From: Clostridia bacterium
GTDB lineage: Bacteria > Bacillota > Clostridia > Lachnospirales > Lachnospiraceae
Assembly (NCBI GenBank): GCA_910575245.1
Contig: CAJTEN010000005.1
Span: 167,855-231,854 of the forward strand
DNA: 64,000 nt
Direction of reading: 5' to 3'
The position numbers and the translations under genes are program-made. Below the pieces are notes generated by a model. The model was not told where the DNA came from. It ran no database searches and saw nothing but the letters and a program-made list of their open reading frames with translations. This document shows, piece by piece, positions 36,584-46,411 of this stretch. Positions within the stretch are counted from its first letter, which is position 1. Each line of letters starts with the position of its first letter.

Positions 36584-37469
36584 CAGCTTTTTCTATACGC
36601 TCAGACAAGGTGTCCGCAACCTTTTCAGGAATAAGTGGTTTACACTGGCATCCATCGCTACGATCAGCGCCTGCCTGTTCCTGTTTGGACTATTCTATGC
36701 GATTGTCACTAATTTCCAGCATATCGTAAAGACTGCGGAGGAAGGGGTGTCCGTAACGGTATTTTTTGATGAGGGTCTGGAGGAGAGCAGGATCCAGGCA
36801 ATCGGAGAGGCAATCGGAAGACGGCCCGAGGTATCTGATATTAAATTTATTTCTGCCGAGGATGCCTGGAATTCTTTCAAACAGGAATATCTGGGAGAAT
36901 ACGCTGACGGCTTTACGGAGAACCCTCTGGCTGACTCCGCCAATTATGAAATTTATCTGAATGACGTATCCATGCAGCCGGCACTGGTCACTTATCTGGA
37001 GGCTACAGAGGGTGTCAGGATGGTAAACCGTTCGGAGCTTGCAGCCACAACACTGACGGGTGTCAATGCGCTGATCGCTTATGTATCGGTGGGGATCATC
37101 GCTATTCTGTTTGCGGTTTCCGTATTTCTGATCAGTAATACGGTAACAATCGGTATTTCTGTGCGCAAGGAAGAGATCAATATAATGAAATACATCGGTG
37201 CGACTGATTTCTTTGTAAGATCTCCTTTCGTGATAGAGGGTATGATGATCGGGGCGGTTGGCGCGGCTATTCCGCTGGGAGTTATCTATACATTGTATAA
37301 TGTCGTGCTGCAATATGTGCTGGAGCGTTTTCCCATGCTGGCGGATCTGCTCAGCTTTCTGACGGTGGAGGAAATCTTCAATGTGCTGGTTCCGGTTTCT
37401 CTTGGGATTGGAGTTGGGATCGGCTTTCTGGGCAGTATTGTAACGGTGAGGAAACATCTGAGAGTTTAG
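36573..37469 (+). CDS. ftsX: Cell division protein FtsX
   Basis: 298 aa. An N-terminal cytoplasmic stretch (MRISSFFYTLRQGVRNLFRNKW) precedes TM1 (about 25-46); an extracellular loop of about 120 residues follows, then three membrane segments near the C-terminus (about 170-290). GGGAGG precedes the start. It transmits FtsE ATP hydrolysis to extracellular hydrolases; the adjacent M23 peptidase with coiled coil is the evident partner. Confidence 0.95.
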   Translation: MRISSFFYTLRQGVRNLFRNKWFTLASIATISACLFLFGLFYAIVTNFQHIVKTAEEGVSVTVFFDEGLEESRIQAIGEAIGRRPEVSDIKFISAEDAWNSFKQEYLGEYADGFTENPLADSANYEIYLNDVSMQPALVTYLEATEGVRMVNRSELAATTLTGVNALIAYVSVGIIAILFAVSVFLISNTVTIGISVRKEEINIMKYIGATDFFVRSPFVIEGMMIGAVGAAIPLGVIYTLYNVVLQYVLERFPMLADLLSFLTVEEIFNVLVPVSLGIGVGIGFLGSIVTVRKHLRV

Positions 37470-37488
37470 TAGGGACAGACAGGAATCT

Positions 37489-38697
37489 ATGAAGAATTGG
37501 AAAAAGGCAGTATGCCTGCTGCTTAGCGCGGCAATAATATTTGCAAGTTCAGAACCGGTACAGGCCGCATTCACCAATGACAGCATTCGGGCGAAGGAGG
37601 CTGAGATTGCGGCTGCGAGAGAGGAAGTCTCGGGGCTTAAATCCGGTAAGACTGATATTGAGAAGTTGAAGAAAGAACTGGAACAGTCCAGGAATAACCT
37701 GACGGTCTATGTGACGCAGCTGGATGAACAATTAAGCGTCATACAGGAAAAGATAGAGCAATATAATACAATGATCACAGAAAAAGAAGAAGAGATCGAG
37801 GAGACCACCCAGGAGCTGGAAGAGGCTGTCAGGCAGCAGGAAGAGCAGTATGAGGCGATGAAGAATCGTATCAAATTCATGTATGAGAAAGGCGATACCT
37901 TCTATCTGGAGCTGCTTTTTACGTCGGGCGGGTTCGCTGATATGACGAATAAAGCGGACTATATTGAATCTCTGTCCCGCTATGACAGAGATAAGCTGCA
38001 GGAGTATATCGCGACGAAAGAATATGTTATGCTGTGTAAGGAAGAGCTGGAAGCAGAAAAAGAAGTTCTGGCAGAGGCTAAAGAAGCCGTGGAAGAAGAG
38101 GAAAAGAGTATCAGCGTTCTCATCACCGAGAAGGAACAGCAGATTATGGCCGTGACTTCGGATATTTCCACGCAGGAAGCCGCGATCAGGGAATATGAAG
38201 CGATGATTGCGCAGGAGAACGCAGAGATTGCCGCATTGGAGAAAGCGGTAGCGGAAGAGAGAGCCCGCCTGGAAGCGGAGAATGCCAAGGCGAGAGTCTA
38301 TAACGGCGGTATGTTTGCATGGCCCTGTCCGGGGTACACGAGAATTTCCGATGAGTACGGTAACCGTATACATCCGATTCTGGGTGTTCAGCAGTTCCAC
38401 AACGGACTGGACATGGCGGCGCCTGGCGGAACCGCTATATTGGCAGCTTATGATGGGGATGTAGTCGGTGCGGCCTATAATAATTCCATGGGCAATTACA
38501 TCATGATTGACCATGGAAGCGGGCTGTATACGATCTATATGCATTGCTCGGCGTTATATGTATCCAAGGGACAGACAGTCACCAAGGGGCAGAAGATTGC
38601 GGCGGTGGGAAGTACCGGACGGTCTACGGGCAACCATCTTCATTTCAGCGTGCGTCAGAGTGGAAGCTATGTGAATCCTTGGAATTATTTAAAATAA
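37489..38697 (+). CDS. Secreted coiled-coil M23 peptidase (EnvC/PcsB-like)
   Basis: 402 aa. A signal peptide (1-26, cleavage after VQA) is followed by a long Glu/Lys/Gln-rich coiled coil (about 33-265) and a C-terminal LytM/M23 domain with FHNGLDMA (His at about 304, Asp at 308) and HLHFSV (about 382). Zn-dependent cell-wall endopeptidase, or its activator. It is 19 bp after ftsX, as in Firmicutes where FtsEX activates a coiled-coil hydrolase (CwlO- or PcsB-like). The zinc ligands look intact, so it is likely to be enzymatically active. Confidence 0.93.
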   Translation: MKNWKKAVCLLLSAAIIFASSEPVQAAFTNDSIRAKEAEIAAAREEVSGLKSGKTDIEKLKKELEQSRNNLTVYVTQLDEQLSVIQEKIEQYNTMITEKEEEIEETTQELEEAVRQQEEQYEAMKNRIKFMYEKGDTFYLELLFTSGGFADMTNKADYIESLSRYDRDKLQEYIATKEYVMLCKEELEAEKEVLAEAKEAVEEEEKSISVLITEKEQQIMAVTSDISTQEAAIREYEAMIAQENAEIAALEKAVAEERARLEAENAKARVYNGGMFAWPCPGYTRISDEYGNRIHPILGVQQFHNGLDMAAPGGTAILAAYDGDVVGAAYNNSMGNYIMIDHGSGLYTIYMHCSALYVSKGQTVTKGQKIAAVGSTGRSTGNHLHFSVRQSGSYVNPWNYLK

Positions 38698-38729
38698 AAT
38701 CAAGCAGTAACGGACGGAGATGAAATATT

Positions 38730-40100
38730 TTGAATCAAAACGGAGATAATCTTTATAATAACAGCGATTATGGGCAGAGAAATGGGAATCAGGGCATGAG
38801 TAATCCTTATTATCAGCAACAGCCCTCTCTTCCGCCGCAGATGCCGCCGGCCGGAGGGCCTAAGAATAAAGGCAACGGTAATTTCTGGCTTGGCCTGTTA
38901 GCAGGCGTCATGATCACCGCAATGATAGGATGCTCTGCTTATGTAGGGGTAAGGCTGTACCTGATGGCCGCCGGCAGAACTGCCAAACTGACAGCCGGTA
39001 CAGGGAGCAGTACTTCAGGCGATCTGGTCAGTGACGAGACAATAAAGAAGCTGGAGGCGCTGGAGGAGGTAATTGAGGAGTATTATTACAAAGAGGAAGA
39101 TATCAATACCGAAACCATGGTTGAAGGATTGTACTCTGGCCTGGTGGATTCCCTGGAAGATCCCTACTCCGTTTATTATAATGAAGAAGAATGGCAGGAT
39201 CTGATGCAGTCAACAGAAGGGATTTATTATGGCATAGGGGCATATCTGAGCCTGGATACCGCCACAGGACTGGCCAGGATCGCCGGTGTGATTCCGAATA
39301 CCCCGGCTGAGGAAGCGGGTTTGAGGGAAAATGATATCATCTATATGGTGAATGAGGAACAGATACAGGGGCTGGAATTATCAGAGATCGTATCCAAGGT
39401 AAAGGGAGAGGAAGGTACGAAGGTACATCTGACCATTTACAGAGACGGAGAATCCGACTATCTGGAGATCGATGTGACCAGAAAGAAGATAGAATCTCCT
39501 ACGGTCAGCTATGAGATGTATGATGACGGGATCGGATATATTCAGATCAGAGAATTTGACGAAGTGACTACAGACCAGTTCGTCGAGGCGCTGGCAGTGA
39601 TCAAGGGCTCCAATGCCAAGGGACTTATACTGGATCTGCGCGGTAATCCTGGCGGAAGCCTTCCGGTGGTGGTTGACATTGCCAGATCGATTCTGCCGAA
39701 AGGATTGATTGTGTACACGGAAGACAAATACGGAGAACGGGAAGAGTACAGCTGTGACGGAAGAAATGAGCTTAAGATACCATTAGTGGTACTGGTAAAC
39801 GGCAATTCGGCCAGTGCGTCCGAGATCCTTGCGGGAGCCGTTAAGGATTACGGAACCGGCACATTGATTGGCACTACGACCTTTGGCAAAGGAATCGTAC
39901 AGAGAGTGCTTCCGCTTACAGACGGAACGGCACTGAAACTGACGGTCAGCTCTTATTTTACACCGAAAGGGAATAATATTCACGGAACCGGTATCGAACC
40001 TGATATAGTATGTGAACTTGACGCTGAGGCGTATTATGAAGACGGCGTGGATAACCAGCTGGAGCGTGCCAGAGAAGAACTTGGCAAAATGATCAGATAG
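38730..40100 (+). CDS. ctpA: C-terminal processing peptidase, S41 family
   Basis: 456 aa. A Gln/Asn/Pro-rich N-terminal tail faces the cytoplasm (1-50), then one TM helix (about 52-76), a PDZ domain (about 165-240) and an S41 protease domain. The serine/lysine dyad is in NGNSASASEI (Ser at about 360) and TFGKGIVQ (Lys at about 387). It starts at TTG 38730, with GGAG at a usable distance. It is the last gene of ftsE-ftsX-M23-ctpA; these proteases cleave extracytoplasmic hydrolases or their regulators. Confidence 0.93.
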   Translation: MNQNGDNLYNNSDYGQRNGNQGMSNPYYQQQPSLPPQMPPAGGPKNKGNGNFWLGLLAGVMITAMIGCSAYVGVRLYLMAAGRTAKLTAGTGSSTSGDLVSDETIKKLEALEEVIEEYYYKEEDINTETMVEGLYSGLVDSLEDPYSVYYNEEEWQDLMQSTEGIYYGIGAYLSLDTATGLARIAGVIPNTPAEEAGLRENDIIYMVNEEQIQGLELSEIVSKVKGEEGTKVHLTIYRDGESDYLEIDVTRKKIESPTVSYEMYDDGIGYIQIREFDEVTTDQFVEALAVIKGSNAKGLILDLRGNPGGSLPVVVDIARSILPKGLIVYTEDKYGEREEYSCDGRNELKIPLVVLVNGNSASASEILAGAVKDYGTGTLIGTTTFGKGIVQRVLPLTDGTALKLTVSSYFTPKGNNIHGTGIEPDIVCELDAEAYYEDGVDNQLERAREELGKMIR

Positions 40101-40136
40101 GGCTTGCGTATTTGGCCTGTTTGGGAGGATCGGCAT

Positions 40137-41489
40137 ATGAATATCGTGTTATTATCCGGCGGCTCCGGCAAACGCCTGTGGCCGCTTTCCAATGACACCA
40201 GATCAAAACAGTTCATTAAGATTTTTAAAAACGGTGAGGACGGGTATGAGTCCATGGTACAGAGAGTGTATCGGCAGATTCTGTCCGTTGACGGCCAGGC
40301 GGAAGTGACGATCGCCACCTCCAAATCGCAGGTATCAGCCATACATAACCAGCTGGGGGAGCATGTGGGGATTAGCGTGGAGCCCTGCCGGCGGGATACT
40401 TTTCCGGCAATTGCCCTGGCGGCGGCATATCTGCATGATGTAAGAGGGATAGGAGAAGAGGAGGCAGTGGTAGTATGCCCTGTGGATCCTTATGTAGAGA
40501 CGGATTATTTTAAGGCGCTTAAACAGCTTGGCTGCCGTGCGGCTGTGAGTGAGGCGAATCTGGTACTCATGGGGATAGAGCCCACATATCCGAGTGCCAA
40601 ATATGGCTATATCATTCCGGAGGATAAGGCGGCTGTCAGCAGGGTATCCGTATTCAAAGAAAAACCTACGGAAGAAGCGGCGGGAGAATATATTGCCAGA
40701 GGAGCGCTCTGGAACGGCGGTGTGTTTGCCTTCAGGCTTGGATATGTACTGCGGCGGGCACATGAACTGATTGATTTTACGGATTATCAGAACCTCTTTG
40801 CTCAATATGAGGGGCTGACGAAGATCAGCTTCGACTATGCGGTGGTGGAGCATGAAGAGCAGATAGAAGTCATGCGCTTCGCCGGTATGTGGAAGGATAT
40901 GGGCACATGGAATACGCTGACGGAAGCCATGGAGAGCAGCAGCATAGGCAAGGCGATCCTGAATGATCATTGTGAGAATGTGCATGTGGTGAATGAATTG
41001 AATGTCCCCGTACTGTGTATGGGGCTTAGGGATGCGGTAGTAGCCGCCAGTCCGGAAGGAATCCTTGTTTCGGACAAGAATCAGTCCAGTTATATCAAAC
41101 CTTATGTAGACAAGATCGATCAGCAGATCATGTTTGCCGAGAAATCCTGGGGCAGTTTTCAGGTTGTGGATATCGGGGAGGGCAGCATGACGATCAAGGT
41201 GACATTGAATCCAGGCCATGGCATGAACTATCACAGCCATGAATTGAGGGATGAGGTGTGGACGGTGACTGACGGACATGGACGGGTAATCGTGGACGGA
41301 GAGGAGCGTCATGTGGAGCCCGGGGATGTGATCAGAATGCCGGCGGGCGCCGCCCATACGATCCTGGCGGAAACGAAACTGCATGTGATCGAGGTACAGA
41401 TCGGGGAAGAGATCAGCGTGCATGATAAGAGGAAGTTTGAGATGCCCGGACAGATTTATGCCGAGGGTTCCGTGAACCCTTTGCGCTGA
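40137..41489 (+). CDS. manC: Mannose-1-phosphate guanylyltransferase / cupin
   Basis: 450 aa. The N-terminal nucleotidyltransferase has LLSGGSGKRLWPLSNDTRSK (residues 4-23) and YGYIIPE and FKEKPT; the C-terminal cupin has WGSFQVVDIGE and HYHSHELRDEVWTVTDG, as in type II phosphomannose isomerases. It makes GDP-mannose for surface polysaccharide. ATG 40137 is chosen because GGGAGG lies 8 bases upstream. There are no other glycan genes in the window, so its product pathway is unseen here. Confidence 0.9.
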   Translation: MNIVLLSGGSGKRLWPLSNDTRSKQFIKIFKNGEDGYESMVQRVYRQILSVDGQAEVTIATSKSQVSAIHNQLGEHVGISVEPCRRDTFPAIALAAAYLHDVRGIGEEEAVVVCPVDPYVETDYFKALKQLGCRAAVSEANLVLMGIEPTYPSAKYGYIIPEDKAAVSRVSVFKEKPTEEAAGEYIARGALWNGGVFAFRLGYVLRRAHELIDFTDYQNLFAQYEGLTKISFDYAVVEHEEQIEVMRFAGMWKDMGTWNTLTEAMESSSIGKAILNDHCENVHVVNELNVPVLCMGLRDAVVAASPEGILVSDKNQSSYIKPYVDKIDQQIMFAEKSWGSFQVVDIGEGSMTIKVTLNPGHGMNYHSHELRDEVWTVTDGHGRVIVDGEERHVEPGDVIRMPAGAAHTILAETKLHVIEVQIGEEISVHDKRKFEMPGQIYAEGSVNPLR

Positions 41490-41504
41490 TTTACAGATTA
41501 TAAG

Positions 41505-41545
41505 ATCCATCGAATGGTATAGTGCCGTTTGATGGATTTTTGTAT
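41505..41545 (+). terminator. Terminator after manC
   Basis: Stem ATCCATCGAA / TTTGATGGAT with 13-base loop, then TTTTTGT. Confidence 0.7.
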
Positions 41546-41563
41546 TAAAGTAGAAAGTTTGTG

Positions 41564-41591
41564 TTGACAATATACCCTATGGGGGTATACT
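41564..41591 (+). promoter_or_regulatory. CsoR-controlled promoter with copper operator
   Basis: TTGACA (41564-41569), a 16-base spacer and TATACT (41586-41591). A palindrome with arms TATACCC / GGGTATA (41571-41589) fills the spacer and overlaps the -10 box. It is the GC-rich, G-tract operator type bound by CsoR repressors. Repressor bound here would block the promoter until copper is sensed. Confidence 0.85.
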
Positions 41592-41786
41592 ATGGATACG
41601 TAACAGGGATTCACAGACAGAGCAACTTCAGGAGACGGTCATGTGACAGGGAAGCTGATGTAAGATTTTTGCCCGGATTCATAAAATCATGTAACTAAGG
41701 AAAAACTGTAGATGAAAGACAGCAACGGTTCAGCCTGGGACTTACATGATTGTGCAATGTTGTTCCAGATACGGAGGGATAGATAT

Positions 41787-42182
41787 ATGGGAGAAAACAT
41801 GAAGGCAGCAGAAAATACGGAAACCATACAACACATGGATAACATTATGAAACAGGAAACAGCTTGTACAGAGGAGCAGTCCCGCGAAGAGTGCGGCTGC
41901 AGGCATTATAAGAGCGTACCGCGTGACGTTGCAGGACAGAAACAGCTGCAGAACCGGATTAACCGTATTATGGGCCAGCTCAACGGGATCAGGAATATGA
42001 TCGACGAGAACAGGTACTGCGGGGATATTTTGATTCAGATCGGGGCGGTGGAGAGCGCACTGCAGAGTCTCGGCTATATTATCCTGCAGGATCATATGGA
42101 GACTTGTGTTGTGGAAGAGGTGAAGAAAGGCAATGAGAAGATCATGGAGGAAGCCATAGAACTGATCAGGAGGCTGAAATGA
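41787..42182 (+). CDS. csoR: CsoR family copper-sensing repressor
   Basis: 131 aa from ATG 41787, which has GGAGG upstream; the frame extends to 41712 without a site. Helical bundle with QLQNRINRIMGQLNGIRNMIDENRYCGDIL and HMETCVVEE. The Cys-His-Cys copper ligands (Cys in RYC, His and Cys in HMETC) are all present. An N-terminal extension of about 45 residues has three Cys and a His, extra to the core family, and could bind metal. First gene of the copper operon. Confidence 0.92.
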   Translation: MGENMKAAENTETIQHMDNIMKQETACTEEQSREECGCRHYKSVPRDVAGQKQLQNRINRIMGQLNGIRNMIDENRYCGDILIQIGAVESALQSLGYIILQDHMETCVVEEVKKGNEKIMEEAIELIRRLK

Positions 42183-42241
42183 TCCTGTGCAGGTAACGTT
42201 TTAGTGGAGTCTGAGAATCCCGGTAAGATGGAGGTTGATCT

Positions 42242-44809
42242 ATGAAAAGTGAGAAATTTCAAATAACAGGGATGACATGTGCTGCCTGCAGTGCGCATGT
42301 GGAGAAGGCGGCCGCAGGCGTGGCCGGTGTGGATAAGGTTACGGTAAGCCTTCTGATGAACAGTATGACAGTGGAATATGACGAACCGGCCACACCACAG
42401 GCGATCTGTAGGGCGGTGGATGCGGCCGGTTATGGGGCGCGGGTCATCCCGCAGAATCAGGATGGGGAGCGTGGTAACAGAGAGAATGATCTGGAGGACC
42501 GGGAAACGCCCCGGATAAGGCGCAGACTGTTTGCTTCGCTTGTGCTGCTTGTACCGCTGATGTATGTGTCGATGGGGCATATGATGTGGGGATTTTATCT
42601 GCCGGGAGCCTTTGCTTCCGATCCCTGGGCGATTGCCTTGTATCAGCTTCTGATGACGGGACTTGTTATGGTGATCAATCAGAAATTTTTTATCAGCGGT
42701 TTCCAGAGTCTGCTGCACAGAGCTCCCAATATGGATACACTGGTGGCGTTGGGCAGTGGAGCGGCCTTTGTATACAGTACGGCAGTTATGTTCCGGATGG
42801 GCGCATATCTGGGAGAGGGCAGCCGAGAAATGGCGGTGCACTGTCTGCATGATATGTATTTTGAGTCGGCGGCTATGATCCTGACATTGATCACTGTCGG
42901 TAAGATGCTGGAGGCATACAGCAAGGGGAAGACTACCAACGCCATCAAGAGTCTGATGGATCTGGCGCCCAAGACGGCTCACGTACAAAGAGACGGCAGA
43001 GAGGTTACGGTTCCCGCCAATGAGGTTCGGGAGGGAGATCTCTTCCTGGTGAAGCCTGGTGAGAGCATTCCGGTGGACGGAGAAGTGCTGGAGGGCGAGA
43101 GCGCGGTGGATGAATCGGCGCTGACAGGGGAGAGCCTGCCTGTTGACAAGCATATAGGAGACCAGGTAAGCGCCGCGACCATCAATCAGAACGGCGCCCT
43201 GACATGTAAGGCCACAAGGGTCGGCAAGGATACTACCCTGGAGCAGATTATAGATATGGTGGAGAACGCCGTGGCGACCAAGGCTCCCATCGCGCAGATC
43301 GCAGATAAAGTATCTGGTGTTTTCGTGCCGGTGGTGATCGTATTGGCTGTTATAACGGGTCTCATATGGTTCCTTGCGGGAGCCGGGATTGGCAAGTCGC
43401 TCTCCTATGCGATCAGTGTTCTGGTGATCAGCTGTCCCTGCTCGCTGGGACTGGCAACACCGGTGGCTATTATGGTGGGTAACGGTATGGGAGCCAGACA
43501 GGGTATCCTGTTTAAAAACGCGGCGGCTCTCGAACAGGCAGGAAGGATGGACTTTGTGGTGCTTGATAAGACCGGCACGGTTACGGAAGGGAAACCACGG
43601 GTTACGGATCTGTATCCTGCAGAAGGGATATCGGAAGAGACGCTGTTTAGGACAGCCGTGGCACTGGAGACGCTGAGCGAGCATCCGCTGGCCAGGGCGG
43701 TCTGTGAATATGCGCAGGAAGAGCAGATTAAGGCAGTGCCGGCAGAGAATTTCCGGGCTCTGCCGGGCTGGGGTGTGGATGGTACGGTGGACGGCGTGCA
43801 GGCGGCAGGCGGCAGCGGCGCGTTGTTTATAGAACGGGGGATTATGACGCCTTCCATGCGCAGAGCCGGAGAAAAAATGGCGGAAGAAGGCAAGACGCCT
43901 CTTTATTTCTCGTCGGACGGCAGAATGCTTGGAATGATCGCCGTAGCGGATGTGGTGAAGGAAGACAGTGCGCAGGCTGTTGCGGAGCTGCGCAATATGG
44001 GCATACAGGTGGTGATGTTGACCGGAGACAACAGGCGTACAGCGCAGGCGATCGGCAGACAGGTGGGGCTTAAGGCGGTAGTGGCGGATGTCCTTCCGGG
44101 GGACAAAGAGAATGTAATAAAGAAGCTGTCAGAACACGGCAGAGTGGCCATGGTTGGAGACGGCATCAATGATGCGCCGGCGCTTACCAGAGCGGATATC
44201 GGAATAGCCATCGGCGCCGGTGCGGACGTGGCACTGGAGGCAGCGGATGTGGTGTTGATGAAATCCAGGCTTACGGACGTTTCTGCGGCGATCCGGCTTT
44301 CCAGGCAGGTGCTGAAGAACATTCACGAGAACTTATTCTGGGCGTTTTTCTATAACTGTATCGGTATTCCGCTGGCGGCAGGTATTCTGGTACCTGTGTC
44401 CGGCCTGAGCTTAAATCCGATGTTTGCGGCGGCGGCCATGAGCTTGTCCAGCTTCTGTGTGGTGACCAACGCCCTGCGGCTGAACCTGTTTGCGATGGGG
44501 TCAGACAGGCATGACAGAAAGAAAGAAGAGATCCCTGTGCCGGAATTTATCACCGGCTTTAAGGAAATAGATAATCATAAGGAGGAGAATCAGATGGCAG
44601 AGAAGATTGTAAAGACACTCAAGATCGAGGGAATGATGTGCGCCCATTGCCAGGCACACGTGCAGAAAGCGTTGGAAGGAGTTGCAGGTGTGACACAGGT
44701 GGAGGTCAGCCTGGAGGAAAACAAGGCGACGGTGACCATGGATGCGCAGGTAGAAGAACAGCTGCTGGCCGATGCGGTGACAGAAGCGGGATACCAAGTT
44801 GTGGCGTGA
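42242..44809 (+). CDS. copA: Copper-translocating P-type ATPase with C-terminal CopZ fusion
   Basis: 855 aa Cu(I) exporter. N-terminal HMA domain [10 protein letters not shown] (about 10-19), actuator domain TGES, membrane metal site SCPCSLGL (about 397-404), phosphorylation site DKTGT (441-445), ATP-binding SEHPLA and hinge GDGINDAP. Residues 785-855 form a second complete HMA protein ([10 protein letters not shown]) that equals a CopZ chaperone, joined in frame. A strong AAGGAGG and ATG occur at that junction (see 44594). ATG 42242 is preceded by GGAGG and lies 59 bp after csoR. Confidence 0.95.
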   Translation: MKSEKFQITGMTCAACSAHVEKAAAGVAGVDKVTVSLLMNSMTVEYDEPATPQAICRAVDAAGYGARVIPQNQDGERGNRENDLEDRETPRIRRRLFASLVLLVPLMYVSMGHMMWGFYLPGAFASDPWAIALYQLLMTGLVMVINQKFFISGFQSLLHRAPNMDTLVALGSGAAFVYSTAVMFRMGAYLGEGSREMAVHCLHDMYFESAAMILTLITVGKMLEAYSKGKTTNAIKSLMDLAPKTAHVQRDGREVTVPANEVREGDLFLVKPGESIPVDGEVLEGESAVDESALTGESLPVDKHIGDQVSAATINQNGALTCKATRVGKDTTLEQIIDMVENAVATKAPIAQIADKVSGVFVPVVIVLAVITGLIWFLAGAGIGKSLSYAISVLVISCPCSLGLATPVAIMVGNGMGARQGILFKNAAALEQAGRMDFVVLDKTGTVTEGKPRVTDLYPAEGISEETLFRTAVALETLSEHPLARAVCEYAQEEQIKAVPAENFRALPGWGVDGTVDGVQAAGGSGALFIERGIMTPSMRRAGEKMAEEGKTPLYFSSDGRMLGMIAVADVVKEDSAQAVAELRNMGIQVVMLTGDNRRTAQAIGRQVGLKAVVADVLPGDKENVIKKLSEHGRVAMVGDGINDAPALTRADIGIAIGAGADVALEAADVVLMKSRLTDVSAAIRLSRQVLKNIHENLFWAFFYNCIGIPLAAGILVPVSGLSLNPMFAAAAMSLSSFCVVTNALRLNLFAMGSDRHDRKKEEIPVPEFITGFKEIDNHKEENQMAEKIVKTLKIEGMMCAHCQAHVQKALEGVAGVTQVEVSLEENKATVTMDAQVEEQLLADAVTEAGYQVVA
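44594..44809 (+). CDS. copZ: Possible separately translated CopZ copper chaperone (internal start)
   Basis: The final 71 codons of copA in the same frame. AAGGAGG (44579-44585) lies 8 bases before ATG 44594, as strong as any ribosome site in the window. From that ATG the product is a full-length CopZ-like HMA domain ([19 protein letters not shown]). An out-of-frame TAA just upstream (in CATAAGG) suggests that CopA once ended here before a frame change or point mutation fused the two. Whether both forms are made is inference. Confidence 0.6.
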   Translation: MAEKIVKTLKIEGMMCAHCQAHVQKALEGVAGVTQVEVSLEENKATVTMDAQVEEQLLADAVTEAGYQVVA

Positions 44810-45076
44810 CCTTGTTTTAAAACAGCCAATATTTTTGACTGTGTCAATATGTAAACTTATTTTTGTTAAAAATGCATAGGAAAGTTTTGAAATATTGTTC
44901 AACTTGTCAGTGAGGACTAAAATGGCGGTGGGAAGTAAGCAATTTCTACAATGGAAAATGAAATCTTTGTGAAATAATGGCATGGCAAAGAAGAGAAAAG
45001 TCCGCTATACTATGTTCAGAGTCAATTAGCGTTGACGCTTGGTACGACAAAAATTAATTAAAATCAGGAGGCAATC
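44810..45076 (+). promoter_or_regulatory. msmK promoter region
   Basis: TGGCAA (44983-44988), a 17-base spacer and TATACT (45006-45011). It lies about 65 bp upstream of the ATG. The remaining AT-rich stretch after copA holds no gene; a weak CTTGTTTTAAAACAG hairpin is just after copA. Confidence 0.55.
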
Positions 45077-46186
45077 ATGGCAAGTTTATCTTTAAAGAAT
45101 GTCTGCAAAGTATATCCGAATGGCTTTGAGGCAGTAAAAGATTTCAATCTTGAAATCGCAGATCAGGAATTCATTATTTTCGTAGGACCTTCAGGTTGTG
45201 GTAAGTCCACAACACTTCGTATGATCGCAGGTTTGGAAGATATCTCTTCCGGTGAACTGAAGATCGGTGACAGAGTGGTTAATGACGTAGAGCCTAAGGA
45301 TAGAGATATTGCGATGGTATTCCAGAATTATGCTCTGTATCCTCATATGTCTGTATATGATAACATGGCTTTCGGTCTTAAGTTAAGAAAAGTACCGAAG
45401 GATGAAATTGACAAGATGGTTAAAGAAGCAGCTAAGATCCTTGACCTGACAGCTCTGTTGGACCGTAAACCGAAGGCTTTGTCCGGTGGTCAGAGACAGC
45501 GTGTTGCTATGGGCCGTGCTATCGTTCGTAATCCTAAGGTATTCCTTATGGATGAGCCGCTCTCCAACCTGGATGCTAAGCTCCGTGTTCAGATGCGTGT
45601 TGAGATTTCCAAGTTGCATCAGAGATTGGGCACCACGATCATCTACGTAACACATGACCAGACAGAGGCCATGACACTCGGTACAAGAATCGTAGTTATG
45701 AAGGACGGTGTTGTTCAGCAGGTTGATACACCTCAGAACCTGTATCAGAAGCCTCAGAATCTGTTCGTAGCAGGATTCATGGGATCACCGCAGATGAACT
45801 TCCTTGATGCTGTTGTTGAAGTTAAGGGTGATGTTGCTAACCTGAAGATCGCAGGCAAGAGCATTCCGTTACCGGCTGCTAAATCCAAGAAACTGATTGA
45901 CGGCGGTTACAACGGAAAGACTGTAACATTCGGTATCCGTCCTGAGGATGTATACGATTCCGAAGCATTTGTTGCATCAGCTCCTTGTGTATTCGAATCT
46001 ACTATCAAGGTTTACGAGCTGCTTGGTGCAGAAGTTTACTTATACTTTGATCTTGCTGACTTCCCGATCACAGCCAGAGTAGATTCCCGTACAACAGCAA
46101 GACCTGGCGATACAGTTAAATTTGCTTTCGATGTTGAGAAGATTCACGTATTCGACAAAGAGACAGAGCAGACTATTACTAACTAA
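45077..46186 (+). CDS. msmK: Sugar ABC transporter ATP-binding protein (MsmK/UgpC type)
   Basis: 369 aa ATPase: GPSGCGKSTT, Q-loop FQNYALYPHMSVYDNMAFGLKL, LSGGQRQRVAMGRAI, FLMDEPLSNLDAKLR, and a C-terminal TOBE/regulatory domain. The codon choice differs from its neighbours (many AT-ending codons typical of highly expressed genes). No permease is adjacent; orphan MsmK/MsmX ATPases energise several sugar importers in Firmicutes. It could serve the importer at 729-4409. AGGAGG precedes the ATG. Confidence 0.95.
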   Translation: MASLSLKNVCKVYPNGFEAVKDFNLEIADQEFIIFVGPSGCGKSTTLRMIAGLEDISSGELKIGDRVVNDVEPKDRDIAMVFQNYALYPHMSVYDNMAFGLKLRKVPKDEIDKMVKEAAKILDLTALLDRKPKALSGGQRQRVAMGRAIVRNPKVFLMDEPLSNLDAKLRVQMRVEISKLHQRLGTTIIYVTHDQTEAMTLGTRIVVMKDGVVQQVDTPQNLYQKPQNLFVAGFMGSPQMNFLDAVVEVKGDVANLKIAGKSIPLPAAKSKKLIDGGYNGKTVTFGIRPEDVYDSEAFVASAPCVFESTIKVYELLGAEVYLYFDLADFPITARVDSRTTARPGDTVKFAFDVEKIHVFDKETEQTITN

Positions 46187-46198
46187 TTATAATGATCA

Positions 46199-46228
46199 TA
46201 AGGGGGATGCTTCGGCATTCCCCTTAAT
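46199..46228 (+). terminator. Terminator after msmK
   Basis: Stem TAAGGGGGATGC / GCATTCCCCTTA with TTCG tetraloop. The following AATTATGTC is only moderately T-rich. Confidence 0.75.
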
Positions 46229-46325
46229 TATGTCATAGGGAAGGTGACGGTTCGGCCTTCGGTTTCCTTTTATTGGGGAAGCACGTTTTTGCTTTTATAT
46301 TGGTGGCCAATTTCGTGCTGAATAT

Positions 46326-46333
46326 GATATAAT
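46326..46333 (+). promoter_or_regulatory. Extended -10 promoter of PucR-type regulator 2
   Basis: TGATATAAT: TATAAT at 46328-46333 with a nearby TG. No good -35 element. It lies about 80 bp upstream of the start codon. The region 46229-46325 shows nothing else except weak resemblance to family-B ends. Confidence 0.45.
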
Positions 46334-46411
46334 ACGTAACAACGAAGGTATCTGGACTGTTTCCATAATACAATGACGTAGCAGAAAATATACAGGAAGA
46401 GAGGTTGCGGA

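Noticed and set aside
42092..43684. 530-codon minus-strand frame
   Set aside because: Opposite copA; high GC third-position effects create open antisense frames. No start signal.
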